Assembly (NCBI RefSeq): GCF_904061905.1
Contig: NZ_CAJFCI010000023.1
Coordinates: 1-64,000, forward strand
Length of the DNA stretch: 64,000 bases
Origin: Zestomonas carbonaria
Lineage (GTDB): Bacteria > Pseudomonadota > Gammaproteobacteria > Pseudomonadales > Pseudomonadaceae
Direction: 5' to 3'
Below the pieces are notes generated by a model, which was not told the DNA's origin, made no database searches, and worked only from the letters and a program-made list of their open reading frames with translations. Positions 50,101-64,000 of this stretch are shown here, one piece after another. A program made the translations under genes and the position numbers. Each line of letters starts with the position of its first letter. Positions within the stretch are counted from its first letter, which is position 1.

Positions 50101-51540
50101 TCACTCCGGGCGAACGCTGCGGATCTGCGCCTCGGCGGCCGAGGAGAGGTCCGGCGGCAGGAAGTCCTTGTCCGGGTTGTAGTCCGGCTTGAGGTACTGG
50201 GCCAGGGCTTCCAGGTCGCCCGGATTGAGGGTGCCGGCGGCCTGCTTGAGGCGCAGGTTGTCGAGGATGTAGTCGTAGCGTGCGTCGTTGTAGTTGCGCA
50301 CCGAGCTGTAGAGCTGGCGCTGGGCATCCAGCACGTCGACGATGTTGCGGGTACCGACCTGGTAGCCGACTTCGGTGGCTTCCAGGGCGCTCTGGTTGGA
50401 GATGATCGACTGCTTGCGTGCCTGCACGGTTTCCACGTCGGTGTTGACGGCGCGGTGCAGGTCGCGGGTGTTCTGCACGATCTGCCGGCGCAGGCTCTCG
50501 CGCAGTTGCTCGGTCTGGTTGAGACGCTGGTGGGCTTCGCGCACCTGCGAACTGGTCAGCCCGCCGCTGTAGATCGGGATGTTCAGTTGCAGGCCGATGC
50601 TGCGCTGCTCGACGTCGCCGCTGTAGGTGACGCCGCTGCCCGCCGTGTTGGTGAAGCCGAGGGCGTCGTTGTCGCCCTTCTGGTACTGGGCGATGGCGTC
50701 GAGGGTCGGTGCGTGGCCGGACTTGCGCTGGCGCACGGTTTCCTCGGCGGCGTCGACCGCGTAGTTGCTGGCCAGCAGGTTGAGGTTCTGGCGCGCGGCG
50801 GTGTCGACCCAGGCCTTGGCGTCGTTCGGCGACGGCGCCAGCACCGGCAGGCTGTGGCGGATGCCTTCCACGGAGCTGTATTCGCGGTTGGTCAGGGTGG
50901 TCAGGGCCTGGAAGGCGTCGTCCACCTGGCGCTCGGCGATGATCCGGTTGGCTCGCGCGGTGTCGTAGCCGGCCTGGGCTTCCAGCACGTCGGTCTTGTC
51001 CGAGAGGCCGACGTCGAAGCGCTCGTTGGCCTGGTCGAGTTGGCGCTTGAACGCCGCTTCCTCGGCCTTGGTCGAGGCCAGGTTGTCCTGGGCGCGCAGC
51101 ACGGCGAAGTAGGTTTCGGCGCTCTGCAGGATCAGGTTCTGCTCGGTGGCCGAGAGTTGCAGCGCGGCCTGTTCGTCGGTGGCCTTGGCGGCCTGCAACT
51201 GGAACCAGCGATCGGCGCGGAACAGCGGCTGGCTCAGGGTCGCCTGGTAGACGGTGCCGCTGCGGTCGGCCCTCACCGAGGGCGAGTCCACCTCGGTGCG
51301 CGTATCGGTCAGGTTGGCGCCGGCGTTGATCTGCGGCAGCAGGCCGGAGCGGGCCTGCGGGACCACTTCCTTGCGTGCCGCGTAGTCGGCGCGGGCGGCG
51401 GCAAGATCGGCGTTGTTGTTGACGGCTTCCTGATAGACGCTGACCAGGTCGGTCTTGGTGCTCAGGGGGGCGGTTTCTGCCCAGGCCAGTCCATTGGATG
51501 CGGCGGCCACGGCGAGTGCCAGGGAGAGTCTGCGCAGCAT
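50101..51540 (-). CDS. tolC: TolC-family outer-membrane efflux protein
   Basis: 479 aa outer-membrane channel with signal peptide (start MLRRLSLALAVAAASNGLAWAET). TolC repeats are visible as the paired helical segments, including YQEAVNNNADLAAARADYAARKE near the N-terminus and TSQVREAHQRLNQTEQLRE in the second half; NIVDVLDAQRQLY is a classic TolC loop. It serves tripartite efflux or type I secretion. Start at 51540 gives a proper signal peptide; the longer frame upstream does not. It sits next to waaA and thiC, as in Pseudomonas. Confidence 0.9.
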   Translation of the reverse strand: MLRRLSLALAVAAASNGLAWAETAPLSTKTDLVSVYQEAVNNNADLAAARADYAARKEVVPQARSGLLPQINAGANLTDTRTEVDSPSVRADRSGTVYQATLSQPLFRADRWFQLQAAKATDEQAALQLSATEQNLILQSAETYFAVLRAQDNLASTKAEEAAFKRQLDQANERFDVGLSDKTDVLEAQAGYDTARANRIIAERQVDDAFQALTTLTNREYSSVEGIRHSLPVLAPSPNDAKAWVDTAARQNLNLLASNYAVDAAEETVRQRKSGHAPTLDAIAQYQKGDNDALGFTNTAGSGVTYSGDVEQRSIGLQLNIPIYSGGLTSSQVREAHQRLNQTEQLRESLRRQIVQNTRDLHRAVNTDVETVQARKQSIISNQSALEATEVGYQVGTRNIVDVLDAQRQLYSSVRNYNDARYDYILDNLRLKQAAGTLNPGDLEALAQYLKPDYNPDKDFLPPDLSSAAEAQIRSVRPE

Positions 51541-51733
51541 GTTGGGGCAGTCCTGCTGATGAGGGAGATAGGCAAGGCTAAGGGGCGCCGGTAAGGGGGT
51601 CAAGCGTCGCCACGCGCGCCGTGCGGCCTGCAGCGTTTCCTGTCTGGAACAATTCGTTTCCGTGACCCGTCGGTCGGCTTTATCTGACTGGCGGGTTGGT
51701 TTTCTCCGTTCGCCTTGTTTAGACTGGCCGCGT

Positions 51734-53806
<2,073 letters not shown>

Positions 53807-53825
53807 CACGAGGGCTTCCCTCCGT

Positions 53826-53912
53826 CGTTCCCGCGTTCGCGGGGACGACGGGGCGGGCCAAGTCTGGAACGTCTCCAATCAAGCTGGACCTCCGCGTGCG
53901 CGGGGATGACGG
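53826..53912. repeat. Two CGCGTTCGCGGGG-type palindromes in the thiC-cytX spacer
   Basis: Copies at about 53826-53850 and 53893-53912, related to one at about 47199. They lie in the 157-bp gap. No second riboswitch is visible before the permease. Confidence 0.55.
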
Positions 53913-53963
53913 CTTTGCGGACCATCCCCGATCCAACGAACCTTTTCGCGAGATGCCCACATC

Positions 53964-55259
53964 GTGACCACTCCCAGCCCCTACGTTCCCGATCTCGCCG
54001 TACCCGCCGATCGCCGACAGTTCGGCGCGCGCGACCTGTTCTCCCTGTGGTTCTCCCTCGGCATCGGCCTGATGGTGCTGCAACTCGGCGCGCTGCTGGC
54101 GCCGGGACTGGGCATGGCCGGGGCGCTGACGGCGATCCTCGCCGGCACCCTGGTCGGCGTGCTGCTGCTCGGCGCGGTGGCGGTGATCGGCACCGACACT
54201 GGCCTGGCCTCGATGGCCGCGCTCAGGCTCAGCCTCGGTTCGCGCGGCGCGACGCTGCCGGCGGTGCTCAACCTGCTGCAACTGGTCGGTTGGGGCGCCT
54301 TCGAGATCATCGTCATGCGCGATGCCGCCAGCCTGCTGGCCGGCAGGGCCTTCGGCGCGGACAGCGCGCTGACCAACCCGCTGCTGTGGACGCTGTTCTT
54401 CGGCGCCCTGGCGACCTTCCTGGCGGTGGCCGGTCCGCTGACCTTCGTGCGCCGCGTGCTGCGCAAGTGGGGCATCTGGCTGCTGCTCGGCGCCTGCGCC
54501 TGGCTGACCTGGAACCTGTTCGCCCGCGCCGACCTCGCCGCGCTGTGGGCCAGTCGTGGCGACGGCTCGCTGCCGTTCGCCCTGGGTTTCGACATCGCCA
54601 TCGCCATGCCGCTGTCCTGGCTGCCGCTGATCGCCGACTACTCGCGCTTCGGCAAGCGTCCCGGCGGAGTGTTCGCCGGCACCGCCATCGGTTTCTTCCT
54701 CGGCAACGTCTGGCTGATGAGCCTGGGCGTGGCCTATACCCTGGCGTTCGCCACGAGCAGCGCCGAAGCCAACGCCTTGCTGCTGGCGCTGGCCGGCGCC
54801 GGGCTGGGCATTCCGCTGCTGCTGATCCTGCTCGACGAGTCGGAGAACGCCTTCGCCGACATCCACTCGGCGGCGGTCTCGGTGGCCATCCTCGCGCCGC
54901 TCAGGGTCGAGCACCTAGCCCTGGCCATCGGCCTGCTGTGCACGGTGATCGCCGGGCTGGCGCCGCTGGCCGAGTACCAGAACTTCCTGCTGTTGATCGG
55001 CTCGGTGTTCGCCCCGTTGTTCGGCGTGGTGCTGGTCGATCATTTCGTCCTGCGCCGTCGCCGCGTGGACCTCGCTCCGCGCCAGGCGCTGCGCTGGGAC
55101 ACTCTGCTGGCCTGGGGATGCGGCGTGCTGCTGTACCACCTGCTGGCGCACTTCGCCCCGCAGATCGGCGCCAGCCTGCCGGCGTTGCTGCTGGCCGGCG
55201 GCCTGCAGTTCGTACTCGGGCGTTCCGCGGCGGCTGTTGCGGCTCGCGTGGTGGATTAA
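53964..55259 (+). CDS. cytX: NCS1-family permease, CytX-like (HMP or pyrimidine transporter)
   Basis: 431 aa, 11-12 membrane helices, of the NCS1 nucleobase/cation symporter group. GWGAFEIIVMRDAA and the SWLPLIADYSRF segment are recognisable. CytX proteins are commonly linked to thiamine genes and are thought to import hydroxymethylpyrimidine (HMP); neighbouring thiC supports this. The start is GTG 53964 (VTTPSPYVP). Co-regulation through read-through from thiC is plausible but no terminator-free link is proven. Confidence 0.85.
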   Translation: MTTPSPYVPDLAVPADRRQFGARDLFSLWFSLGIGLMVLQLGALLAPGLGMAGALTAILAGTLVGVLLLGAVAVIGTDTGLASMAALRLSLGSRGATLPAVLNLLQLVGWGAFEIIVMRDAASLLAGRAFGADSALTNPLLWTLFFGALATFLAVAGPLTFVRRVLRKWGIWLLLGACAWLTWNLFARADLAALWASRGDGSLPFALGFDIAIAMPLSWLPLIADYSRFGKRPGGVFAGTAIGFFLGNVWLMSLGVAYTLAFATSSAEANALLLALAGAGLGIPLLLILLDESENAFADIHSAAVSVAILAPLRVEHLALAIGLLCTVIAGLAPLAEYQNFLLLIGSVFAPLFGVVLVDHFVLRRRRVDLAPRQALRWDTLLAWGCGVLLYHLLAHFAPQIGASLPALLLAGGLQFVLGRSAAAVAARVVD

Positions 55260-55260
55260 C

Positions 55261-55287
55261 CGTAGCCCGGATGCAATCCGGGCTACG
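55261..55287. terminator. Perfect 12-bp palindrome after the cytX-like gene
   Basis: cgtagcccggat / atccgggctacg with loop gca, two bases after the stop codon. A related copy lies at 41166. Confidence 0.75.
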
Positions 55288-55294
55288 TGGGGGT

Positions 55295-56029
55295 TCAGCC
55301 GCGCCTGGGGATGTACTGCGGCTTGAACACGCCGTCGAGCTGCGCATAGGGAATCGTCAGCTCGGGATGGCCGCTGGAGTAGGGCGCCAGGGTGTAGACG
55401 TCGTACTTGAGCAGCAGCGCGCCACGGGTCAGGGCGATGTTCTCGGTCTTCTGGAACGGCCAGGTCTGAAGGTAGTCGGCATCCCCGTCGAGCTGCCCGG
55501 CGGCCAGCCAGCGGCGGTGCGCCTGTTCGGCCAGCTTCCAGAACGCCTCTTCCTGGCCGGGTAGCAGCATGTCGCGCAGGCTCAGCGGCTTCTCCAGTTC
55601 ACGGTCGTAGTTGATGAAGCGCCGCCCCGGCATGCCGTGGGCACCGCCGGTCGCCAGGTAGCTGGACAGTTCGAGGACCAGCAATCCGTCATGCTGGTCG
55701 CGTATCTTGGCCTGCAGGTAGCTGACCCAGCCGGGGCGTGCCTCGGCGAGGAAGTTGCGTTCGTAGGCTTGCAGCGATGCCGGCAGCGGCGCGCCGGGGG
55801 CGTCGGCGGTCATCTCCAGCAACTGGCGCTCGATCAGCGCGTTGAGCTGCGGTTGCCCGGCGAATTCCAGGGTATCGATGTTGACCAGCGGGCACCGCTC
55901 GCCCTGGCAGCCGTCCGGGGTGTGTTCCCAGGCGATGCGTCGGGCTTCCAGCAGAGGGGGTTGCATCAGGGATTGGCAGCCGCCCAGCAGGAGCAGGGCG
56001 CAGAGCAGGGAGTAGTGGAGCGGGCGCAT
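55295..56029 (-). CDS. DUF3298/RsiV-like lipoprotein
   Basis: 244 aa lipoprotein, lipobox LLLGGC (Cys about residue 18). DUF4163/DUF3298-like pattern: AAGMPGRRFINYD-type region with GGAHGMPGRR, and ELTIPYAQLDGVF at the C-terminus. The family includes anti-sigma RsiV-like and lysozyme-responsive proteins, but function here is unknown. ATG 56029 has AGGATG at 5 nt; an ATG six bases further upstream (56035) lacks this spacing. Divergent from nudF. Confidence 0.82.
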   Translation of the reverse strand: MRPLHYSLLCALLLLGGCQSLMQPPLLEARRIAWEHTPDGCQGERCPLVNIDTLEFAGQPQLNALIERQLLEMTADAPGAPLPASLQAYERNFLAEARPGWVSYLQAKIRDQHDGLLVLELSSYLATGGAHGMPGRRFINYDRELEKPLSLRDMLLPGQEEAFWKLAEQAHRRWLAAGQLDGDADYLQTWPFQKTENIALTRGALLLKYDVYTLAPYSSGHPELTIPYAQLDGVFKPQYIPRRG

Positions 56030-56219
56030 GGACATCCTTGGCGGAAAGATGGGACAGGGCTTCGACTGCCGGCGGCGCGGGGAGTTCGGCGCGGGCGGCA
56101 CAGCCATCTATCCTGGCAGCCTGAGAGGGCGCTGGAAAGGGGCTGCACCCGGACCGGGGGCGCGCTAGGATGGCGGGAAGTCGAGGCCCGGAGCGATCGG
56201 GCCGACAGTGGGGGAAACG

Positions 56220-56837
56220 ATGAGCGAAACCTTCAAACCAGATGCCGAGGCGGTGGAAGTCCTCAAGCGGGAAGCGTGCTTCCAGGGCTTCTACCGGCTC
56301 GACCGGGTGGAGCTGCGGCACCGCCAGTTCGCCGGCGGCATGGGGCCGACCATCAGCCGCGAACTGTTCGTGCGCCACGATGCGGTCTGCGTGCTGCCTT
56401 ACGATCCGCAGCGCGATTGCGTGGTGCTGATCGAGCAGTTCCGCGTCGGCGCCATGAACAAGGCGTCGAATCCCTGGCTGCTGGAACTGGTCGCCGGGCT
56501 GATCGATACCGACGAACAGCCCGAGGAGGTCGCCCGTCGCGAAGCGCAGGAAGAGGCCGGGCTGGAGCTCGGCGCGCTGTGGCCGATCACCCAGTACTTC
56601 CCGTCGCCGGGCGGCAGCGACGAACTGGTCCACCTGTTCGTCGGCCGCTGCGACAGCGAGGGCGCCGGCGGCGTGCACGGCCTGGCCGAGGAGGGCGAGG
56701 ATATCCGGGTCCATGTCTGGCCACTGGAAGATGCCCTCCAGGCGGTCAAGGACGGATTGATCAACAATGCGGCGAGCATCATCGCCCTGCAATGGCTGGC
56801 GCTCAATCGCGCCGAGGTCCGGGGATTATGGGTGTAG
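56220..56837 (+). CDS. nudF: ADP-ribose pyrophosphatase
   Basis: Hydrolyses ADP-ribose to AMP and ribose-5-phosphate; 205 aa, cytosolic. The Nudix box reads GLIDTDEQPEEVARREAQEEAGL (G-x5-E-x7-REx2EExGL-like), preceded by the EQFRVGAMNKASNPWLLELVAG sequence typical of NudF. ATG 56220 has GGGGGA upstream; a longer ATG at 56208 is possible. Its stop overlaps the start of yqiB by 10 bp, as in enterics. Confidence 0.93.
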   Translation: MSETFKPDAEAVEVLKREACFQGFYRLDRVELRHRQFAGGMGPTISRELFVRHDAVCVLPYDPQRDCVVLIEQFRVGAMNKASNPWLLELVAGLIDTDEQPEEVARREAQEEAGLELGALWPITQYFPSPGGSDELVHLFVGRCDSEGAGGVHGLAEEGEDIRVHVWPLEDALQAVKDGLINNAASIIALQWLALNRAEVRGLWV

Positions 56838-57280
56838 TCCTGCTGCGCGAGCGCTATCGGGTCGACCTGGCTGGCCTGCAAGCCGCCTGCGAGGCCAACT
56901 ATGCGCGGTTGATGCGCCTGCTGCCGGCCATGCGCGTCGAGCGCAGCTCGCGGCGCGTGGCGCTCAGCCAGGGCGAGCGGCTGCTCGGCGTACTGGCCCT
57001 GGACGTGATCGAGGCCTGTCCCTACACCACCACCCTGCAGGTCACCCAGGAGCACAGCCTGCCCTGGCTACCCGTGCCGCGCCTGGAGGTGCGGGTCTAC
57101 CACGATGCACGCATGGCCGAGGTGATCTGCGCCGAGAACGCGCGGCGCTTCCGCAGCATCTATCCCTATCCCAATGCGGCCATGCACCAGCCGGACGAGA
57201 AGACCCAGCTCAACCTGTTTCTCGGCGAGTGGCTGAGTCATTGCCTGGCCTGCGGGCATGAACTGGAGCCCTTGCTCTGA
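56828..57280 (+). CDS. yqiB: DUF1249 protein YqiB
   Basis: 150 aa protein of the DUF1249 family. YPYPNAAMHQPDEKTQLNLFLGEWLSHCLACGHE near the C-terminus is characteristic. Function unknown; always found between nudF and cpdA. Start overlaps nudF by 10 bp (ATG 56828). Confidence 0.9.
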   Translation: MGVVLLRERYRVDLAGLQAACEANYARLMRLLPAMRVERSSRRVALSQGERLLGVLALDVIEACPYTTTLQVTQEHSLPWLPVPRLEVRVYHDARMAEVICAENARRFRSIYPYPNAAMHQPDEKTQLNLFLGEWLSHCLACGHELEPLL

Positions 57281-57301
57281 CCGCGCAGAAAGCTGCCACT
57301 C

Positions 57302-57317
57302 TGTGATCTGGGTCTAG
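57302..57317 (+). promoter_or_regulatory. Candidate Vfr/CRP half-site upstream of cpdA
   Basis: TGTGA-N6-TCTAG at 57302-57317 matches one half of the CRP-type consensus. A -10 like CATAAT lies at 57349-57354. Feedback of cAMP-Vfr on the cAMP phosphodiesterase gene is known in P. aeruginosa; the exact site here is inference. Confidence 0.4.
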
Positions 57318-57401
57318 AACTTGGCTTTCACTGTGTCCGGGCAGCCACCATAATCGTCTGAGATCGTCCGAATTCTCCGGCATCCAAAGGGAGTCGTTGC
57401 C

Positions 57402-58217
57402 TTGCCGAGCCCGCCGCATTCCTCCGCCGATTCCTCGGTGCTGCTGGTGCAGCTTACCGACAGCCATTTGTTCGCCGAGGCGGATGGCAAGCTGCTTGGC
57501 CTGGCGACCGAAGACAGCCTGCGACTGGTGATCGACAAGGTGCGCGAGGAACAGCCGCACATCGACCTGATCCTCGCCACCGGCGACCTGTCCCAGGACG
57601 GCACGCCAGCTTCCTACCAGCGCTTCGAGGAGTTGATCTCGACCCTCGACGCGCCGGCGCGCTGGACGCCCGGCAACCACGACGAAATCGAGATCATGCG
57701 CGAGGTCTGTAACGGCAACGACCGCCTCGATCCGGTGGTCGACATCGGTGCCTGGCGTATCGTCCTGCTCGACTCGGCGGTACCCGGCGCGGTGCTCGGC
57801 CACTTCGACGACAGCCAGTTGCAACTGCTCGAACGGGCCCTCGGCGAGGCGCCCGACCGTCACCACCTGATCTGCTTCCACCATCATCCGGTCTCCATCG
57901 GCTGCGCCTGGATGGACCCGATCGGCCTGCGCAACGCCGATGCGCTGTTCGCCGTGACCGATCGCTTCCCGCAGGTCCGCGCGCTGCTCTGGGGGCACGT
58001 GCACCAGGATTTCGATCGCCAGCGCAACGGCGTGCGCCTGCTCGCCTCGCCATCCACCTGCGTGCAGTTCGCTCCCGGCAGCGAGGAGTTCAAGGTCGGC
58101 AGCGAGGCCCCCGGCTATCGCTGGCTGCGCCTGCATGCCGACGGGCGCATCGACACCGGTGTGTCGCGGGTCATCGGCATCGATTTCGAGATCAACTACA
58201 GCGTCAAGGGCTATTGA
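57402..58217 (+). CDS. cpdA: 3',5'-cyclic-AMP phosphodiesterase
   Basis: Metallophosphoesterase, 271 aa, that hydrolyses cAMP and thereby limits Vfr activity. The metal-binding motifs are complete: TDSHLF (D20, H22), GDLSQDG (about 61-67), GNHDE (91-95), HHHP and GHVHQDF. The start is TTG 57402, with GGGAG 8 nt upstream. In the nudF-yqiB-cpdA-yqiA-parE order. Confidence 0.95.
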   Translation: MPSPPHSSADSSVLLVQLTDSHLFAEADGKLLGLATEDSLRLVIDKVREEQPHIDLILATGDLSQDGTPASYQRFEELISTLDAPARWTPGNHDEIEIMREVCNGNDRLDPVVDIGAWRIVLLDSAVPGAVLGHFDDSQLQLLERALGEAPDRHHLICFHHHPVSIGCAWMDPIGLRNADALFAVTDRFPQVRALLWGHVHQDFDRQRNGVRLLASPSTCVQFAPGSEEFKVGSEAPGYRWLRLHADGRIDTGVSRVIGIDFEINYSVKGY

Positions 58218-58278
58218 GCGGTAGCGAAGGCCTGTTTGCCGGTGTGGTGGGCTGAGGCAGACAGCGGCGCTCGAACTT

Positions 58279-58298
58279 CCTCTCCCTCCGGGAGAGGG
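58279..58298. repeat. CCTCTCC/GGAGAGG hairpin repeat, copy 4
   Basis: cctctcc/ggagagg in the cpdA-yqiA spacer, followed by a ccggggtgaggg tail. The reverse complement contains the same 19-base string as the copy at 32519-32537. Confidence 0.75.
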
Positions 58299-58395
58299 CC
58301 GGGGTGAGGGAGCGGATCCCAAGGTGACGACCGGGCCGAGGAAACCCCGCCAGCCTGCGCCAGGTCACAGGGACGACGTCCCCGCAGCCGGGCTG

Positions 58396-58430
58396 GCTTG
58401 CAGCCTGTAGCCTGTAGCCTGTAGCCTGCC
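58396..58430. repeat. Heptamer array gcttgca-(gcctgta)3-gcctgcc
   Basis: Five 7-bp units just before the yqiA ATG (58436). First unit equals one in the gltB-gltD spacer. Confidence 0.75.
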
Positions 58431-58435
58431 GCCCC

Positions 58436-61935
<3,500 letters not shown>

Positions 61936-61939
<4 letters not shown>

Positions 61940-62460
61940 GCGAGCAGACCGCCGGGCGGCGTGCCGGACGGGTCATGCTGGTGCTCGCCTGGGGTGCCGG
62001 CCTGCTGTTGGCCACGCATTACTTCGGCGTCTGGGAAGAGCGCCGCGAGCATCCCAATCGCCAGCCGCAGTCGCTGCATGGCGACGGCTACATAGAAGTA
62101 CGCCTGGCCAGCAGCCGTGGCGGGCACTACCTGCTCGATGGCCAGATTAATGGCCAGGTGGTGACCTTCCTGCTCGACACCGGCGCTACCGCCGTGGCCG
62201 TGCCCGCCGGCCTGGCCGAGCGGCTGGGCCTGCAGCCCGGCGCACCGGTGCAGGTGCGCACCGCCAACGGCACGGTGACCGCCCACCGCACCCGCCTGGG
62301 CACGCTGAACCTCGGCGACATCGAACTGCGCGACGTCGCCGCGCTGATCACCCCGGGCATGGAAGGCGACGAAGTGCTGCTCGGCATGAGCGCATTGCGC
62401 CAACTCGAATTCACCCAGCGCGACGGCACCCTGGTGCTGCGCCAATCCACCGTACGATGA
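61936..62460 (+). CDS. Retropepsin-like aspartic protease, membrane-anchored
   Basis: 174 aa. An N-terminal membrane anchor (about 12-30, [19 protein letters not shown]) is followed by a clan AA domain with [13 protein letters not shown] (DTGA catalytic motif) and a VLLGMSAL flap-side motif, as in the TIGR02281 family. One catalytic Asp per chain implies dimerisation. GTG 61936 overlaps the upstream stop. parC begins 8 bp later. Confidence 0.85.
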
Positions 62461-62467
62461 GGCCCGC

Positions 62468-64000
62468 ATGAGCGAATCCCTCGACCTGAGCCTGGAAGGC
62501 GTGGAGCGTCGCTCCCTCGCCGATTTCACCGAGCAGGCTTATCTCAACTACTCCATGTACGTGATCATGGACCGCGCCCTGCCGCATATCGGCGACGGTC
62601 TCAAGCCCGTGCAGCGGCGTATCGTCTACGCCATGAGCGAACTGGGCCTGGATGCCGACGCCAAGCACAAGAAGTCGGCGCGTACCGTCGGCGACGTGCT
62701 CGGCAAGTTCCACCCGCACGGCGACTCGGCCTGCTACGAGGCCATGGTGCTGATGGCCCAGCCGTTCAGCTACCGCTACACCCTGGTCGACGGCCAGGGC
62801 AACTGGGGTGCGCCGGACGATCCCAAGTCGTTCGCCGCCATGCGCTACACCGAGGCGCGGCTGTCGCGCTATTCCGAGGTGCTGCTGTCCGAACTGGGCC
62901 AGGGCACCGTGGACTGGGTGCCGAACTTCGACGGCACCCTCGACGAGCCGGCGACCCTGCCGGCGCGGCTGCCCAACCTGCTGCTCAACGGCACCACCGG
63001 CATCGCCGTGGGCATGGCCACCGACGTGCCGCCGCACAACCTGCGCGAGGTCGCCACCGCCTGCGTGCGTCTGCTCGACGAGCCGGGCGCCACGGTCGAG
63101 CAACTGTGCGAGCACATTCCTGGCCCGGACTTCCCCACCGAGGCGGAAATCGTCACGCCGCGCGCCGACCTGCAGAGGATCTACGAGACCGGCCGTGGCT
63201 CGGTGCGCATGCGCGCCGTGTATCGCGTCGAGGATGGCGACATCGTGGTCACCGCGCTGCCGCACCAGGTTTCCGGCGCCAAGGTGCTGGAACAGATCGC
63301 CGCGCAGATGCAGGCCAAGAAGCTGCCGATGGTCGCCGACCTGCGCGACGAGTCGGACCACGAGAACCCCTGCCGCATCGTCATCATCCCGCGCTCCAAC
63401 CGCGTGGACGCCGACGAACTGATGCAGCACCTGTTCGCCACCACCGAGCTGGAATCCAGCTACCGGGTCAACCTCAACGTCATCGGCCTGGACGGCAAGC
63501 CGCAGGTCAAGGACCTGCGCACCCTGCTCACGGAGTGGCTGACCTACCGCGTGCGCACCGTGCGCCGCCGCCTGCAATTCCGCCTGGACAAGGTGGAGAA
63601 GCGCCTGCACCTGTTGGAAGGCCTGTTGATCGCCTTCCTCAACCTCGACGAGGTGATCCGAATCATCCGTACCGAGGATCATCCCAAGCCGGTGCTGATG
63701 GAGCGTTTCGGCCTGACCGACATCCAGGCCGACTACATCCTCGACACCCGCCTGCGCCAACTGGCCCGCCTGGAAGAAATGAAGATCCGTGGCGAGCAGG
63801 ACGAACTGGCCAAGGAGCGCGAGAAACTGCTCGCCCTGCTCGGCAGCGAAGCCAAGCTGAAGAAGCTGGTGCGCAAGGAAATCCTCGAGGACGCCGAGAA
63901 GTACGGCGACGACCGCCGCTCGCCGATCGTCGCCCGCGCCGAGGCGCGCGCCCTGTCGGAAACCGAGCTGATGCCCACCGAGCCGGTCACCGTGGTGCTC
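62468..64000 (+). CDS. parC: DNA topoisomerase IV subunit A (partial, runs off right edge)
   Basis: First 511 codons of ParC. Active-site Tyr127 in [14 protein letters not shown] has Ser87 and Glu91 in [11 protein letters not shown], the wild-type quinolone-sensitive residues. The frame is open to the end of the window. Separated from parE by the phytase-like and protease genes. Confidence 0.97.
   Translation, partial: MSESLDLSLEGVERRSLADFTEQAYLNYSMYVIMDRALPHIGDGLKPVQRRIVYAMSELGLDADAKHKKSARTVGDVLGKFHPHGDSACYEAMVLMAQPFSYRYTLVDGQGNWGAPDDPKSFAAMRYTEARLSRYSEVLLSELGQGTVDWVPNFDGTLDEPATLPARLPNLLLNGTTGIAVGMATDVPPHNLREVATACVRLLDEPGATVEQLCEHIPGPDFPTEAEIVTPRADLQRIYETGRGSVRMRAVYRVEDGDIVVTALPHQVSGAKVLEQIAAQMQAKKLPMVADLRDESDHENPCRIVIIPRSNRVDADELMQHLFATTELESSYRVNLNVIGLDGKPQVKDLRTLLTEWLTYRVRTVRRRLQFRLDKVEKRLHLLEGLLIAFLNLDEVIRIIRTEDHPKPVLMERFGLTDIQADYILDTRLRQLARLEEMKIRGEQDELAKEREKLLALLGSEAKLKKLVRKEILEDAEKYGDDRRSPIVARAEARALSETELMPTEPVTVVL

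Overview
The window looks like chromosomal DNA of a high-GC Pseudomonas close to P. aeruginosa. Gene order ponA | pilMNOPQ-aroKB-damX-gltBD-hemE, the waaA-tolC-thiC block and nudF-yqiB-cpdA-yqiA-parE-parC, protein lengths (GltB 1482, ThiC 627, ParE 629, HemE 355 aa) and codon use all fit that group. Species is not assignable by eye. No rRNA, tRNA, insertion sequence, integrase, prophage or CRISPR array was seen.

Layout. 1-18.5 kb: core block. PBP1a (ponA) is divergent from the type IV pilus alignment operon pilMNOPQ, which runs into shikimate genes aroK and aroB and a DamX-like SPOR protein; then glutamate synthase (gltBD) and hemE. 18.6-21.0 kb: a divergent MFS exporter and LysR regulator. 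21.0-40.1 kb: a 22-gene minus-strand block encoding an aryl polyene (APE) type pigment/lipid pathway, most genes overlapping by 1-26 bp. 40.3-48.6 kb: an orphan ParA ATPase, a universal stress protein, a thioesterase, two drug exporters (DHA2 MFS, SMR), two oxidoreductases and a LysR regulator. 48.7-64 kb: waaA (Kdo transferase), a TolC-family protein, a TPP riboswitch with thiC, a CytX-like HMP/thiamine-precursor permease, then the nudF-yqiB-cpdA-yqiA-parE-(phytase-like)-(aspartic protease)-parC block; parC runs off the right edge.

The most interesting region is the APE cluster. Its order from the promoter end is ketosynthase-like chain-length factor, acyltransferase, two ACPs, membrane protein, aryl ligase fused to dehydratase, glycosyltransferase, lipid-A-type acyltransferase, ammonia-lyase, thioesterase, LolA-like protein, MMPL exporter, CPA2 antiporter, flavin halogenase-like protein, methyltransferase, DUF3261 lipoprotein, KS, DH, KR, KS and two small exported proteins. 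This follows the ape order known from other proteobacteria. It adds a flavin enzyme carrying both halogenase signatures (as in brominated xanthomonadins), an MIO ammonia-lyase with an unusual Phe-His selectivity pair, a ligase-dehydratase fusion and an embedded cation/proton antiporter. A good sigma70-like promoter sits upstream, and the only sizeable gaps in the block hold copies of one hairpin repeat.

Intergenic DNA carries several repeat families: a heptanucleotide array family (GCYTNNN) at three loci, a CCTCTCC/GGAGAGG hairpin at four loci, a GTAGGATGGGT palindrome at three loci, and GTAGCCCGGAT and CGCGTTCGCGGGG type palindromes.
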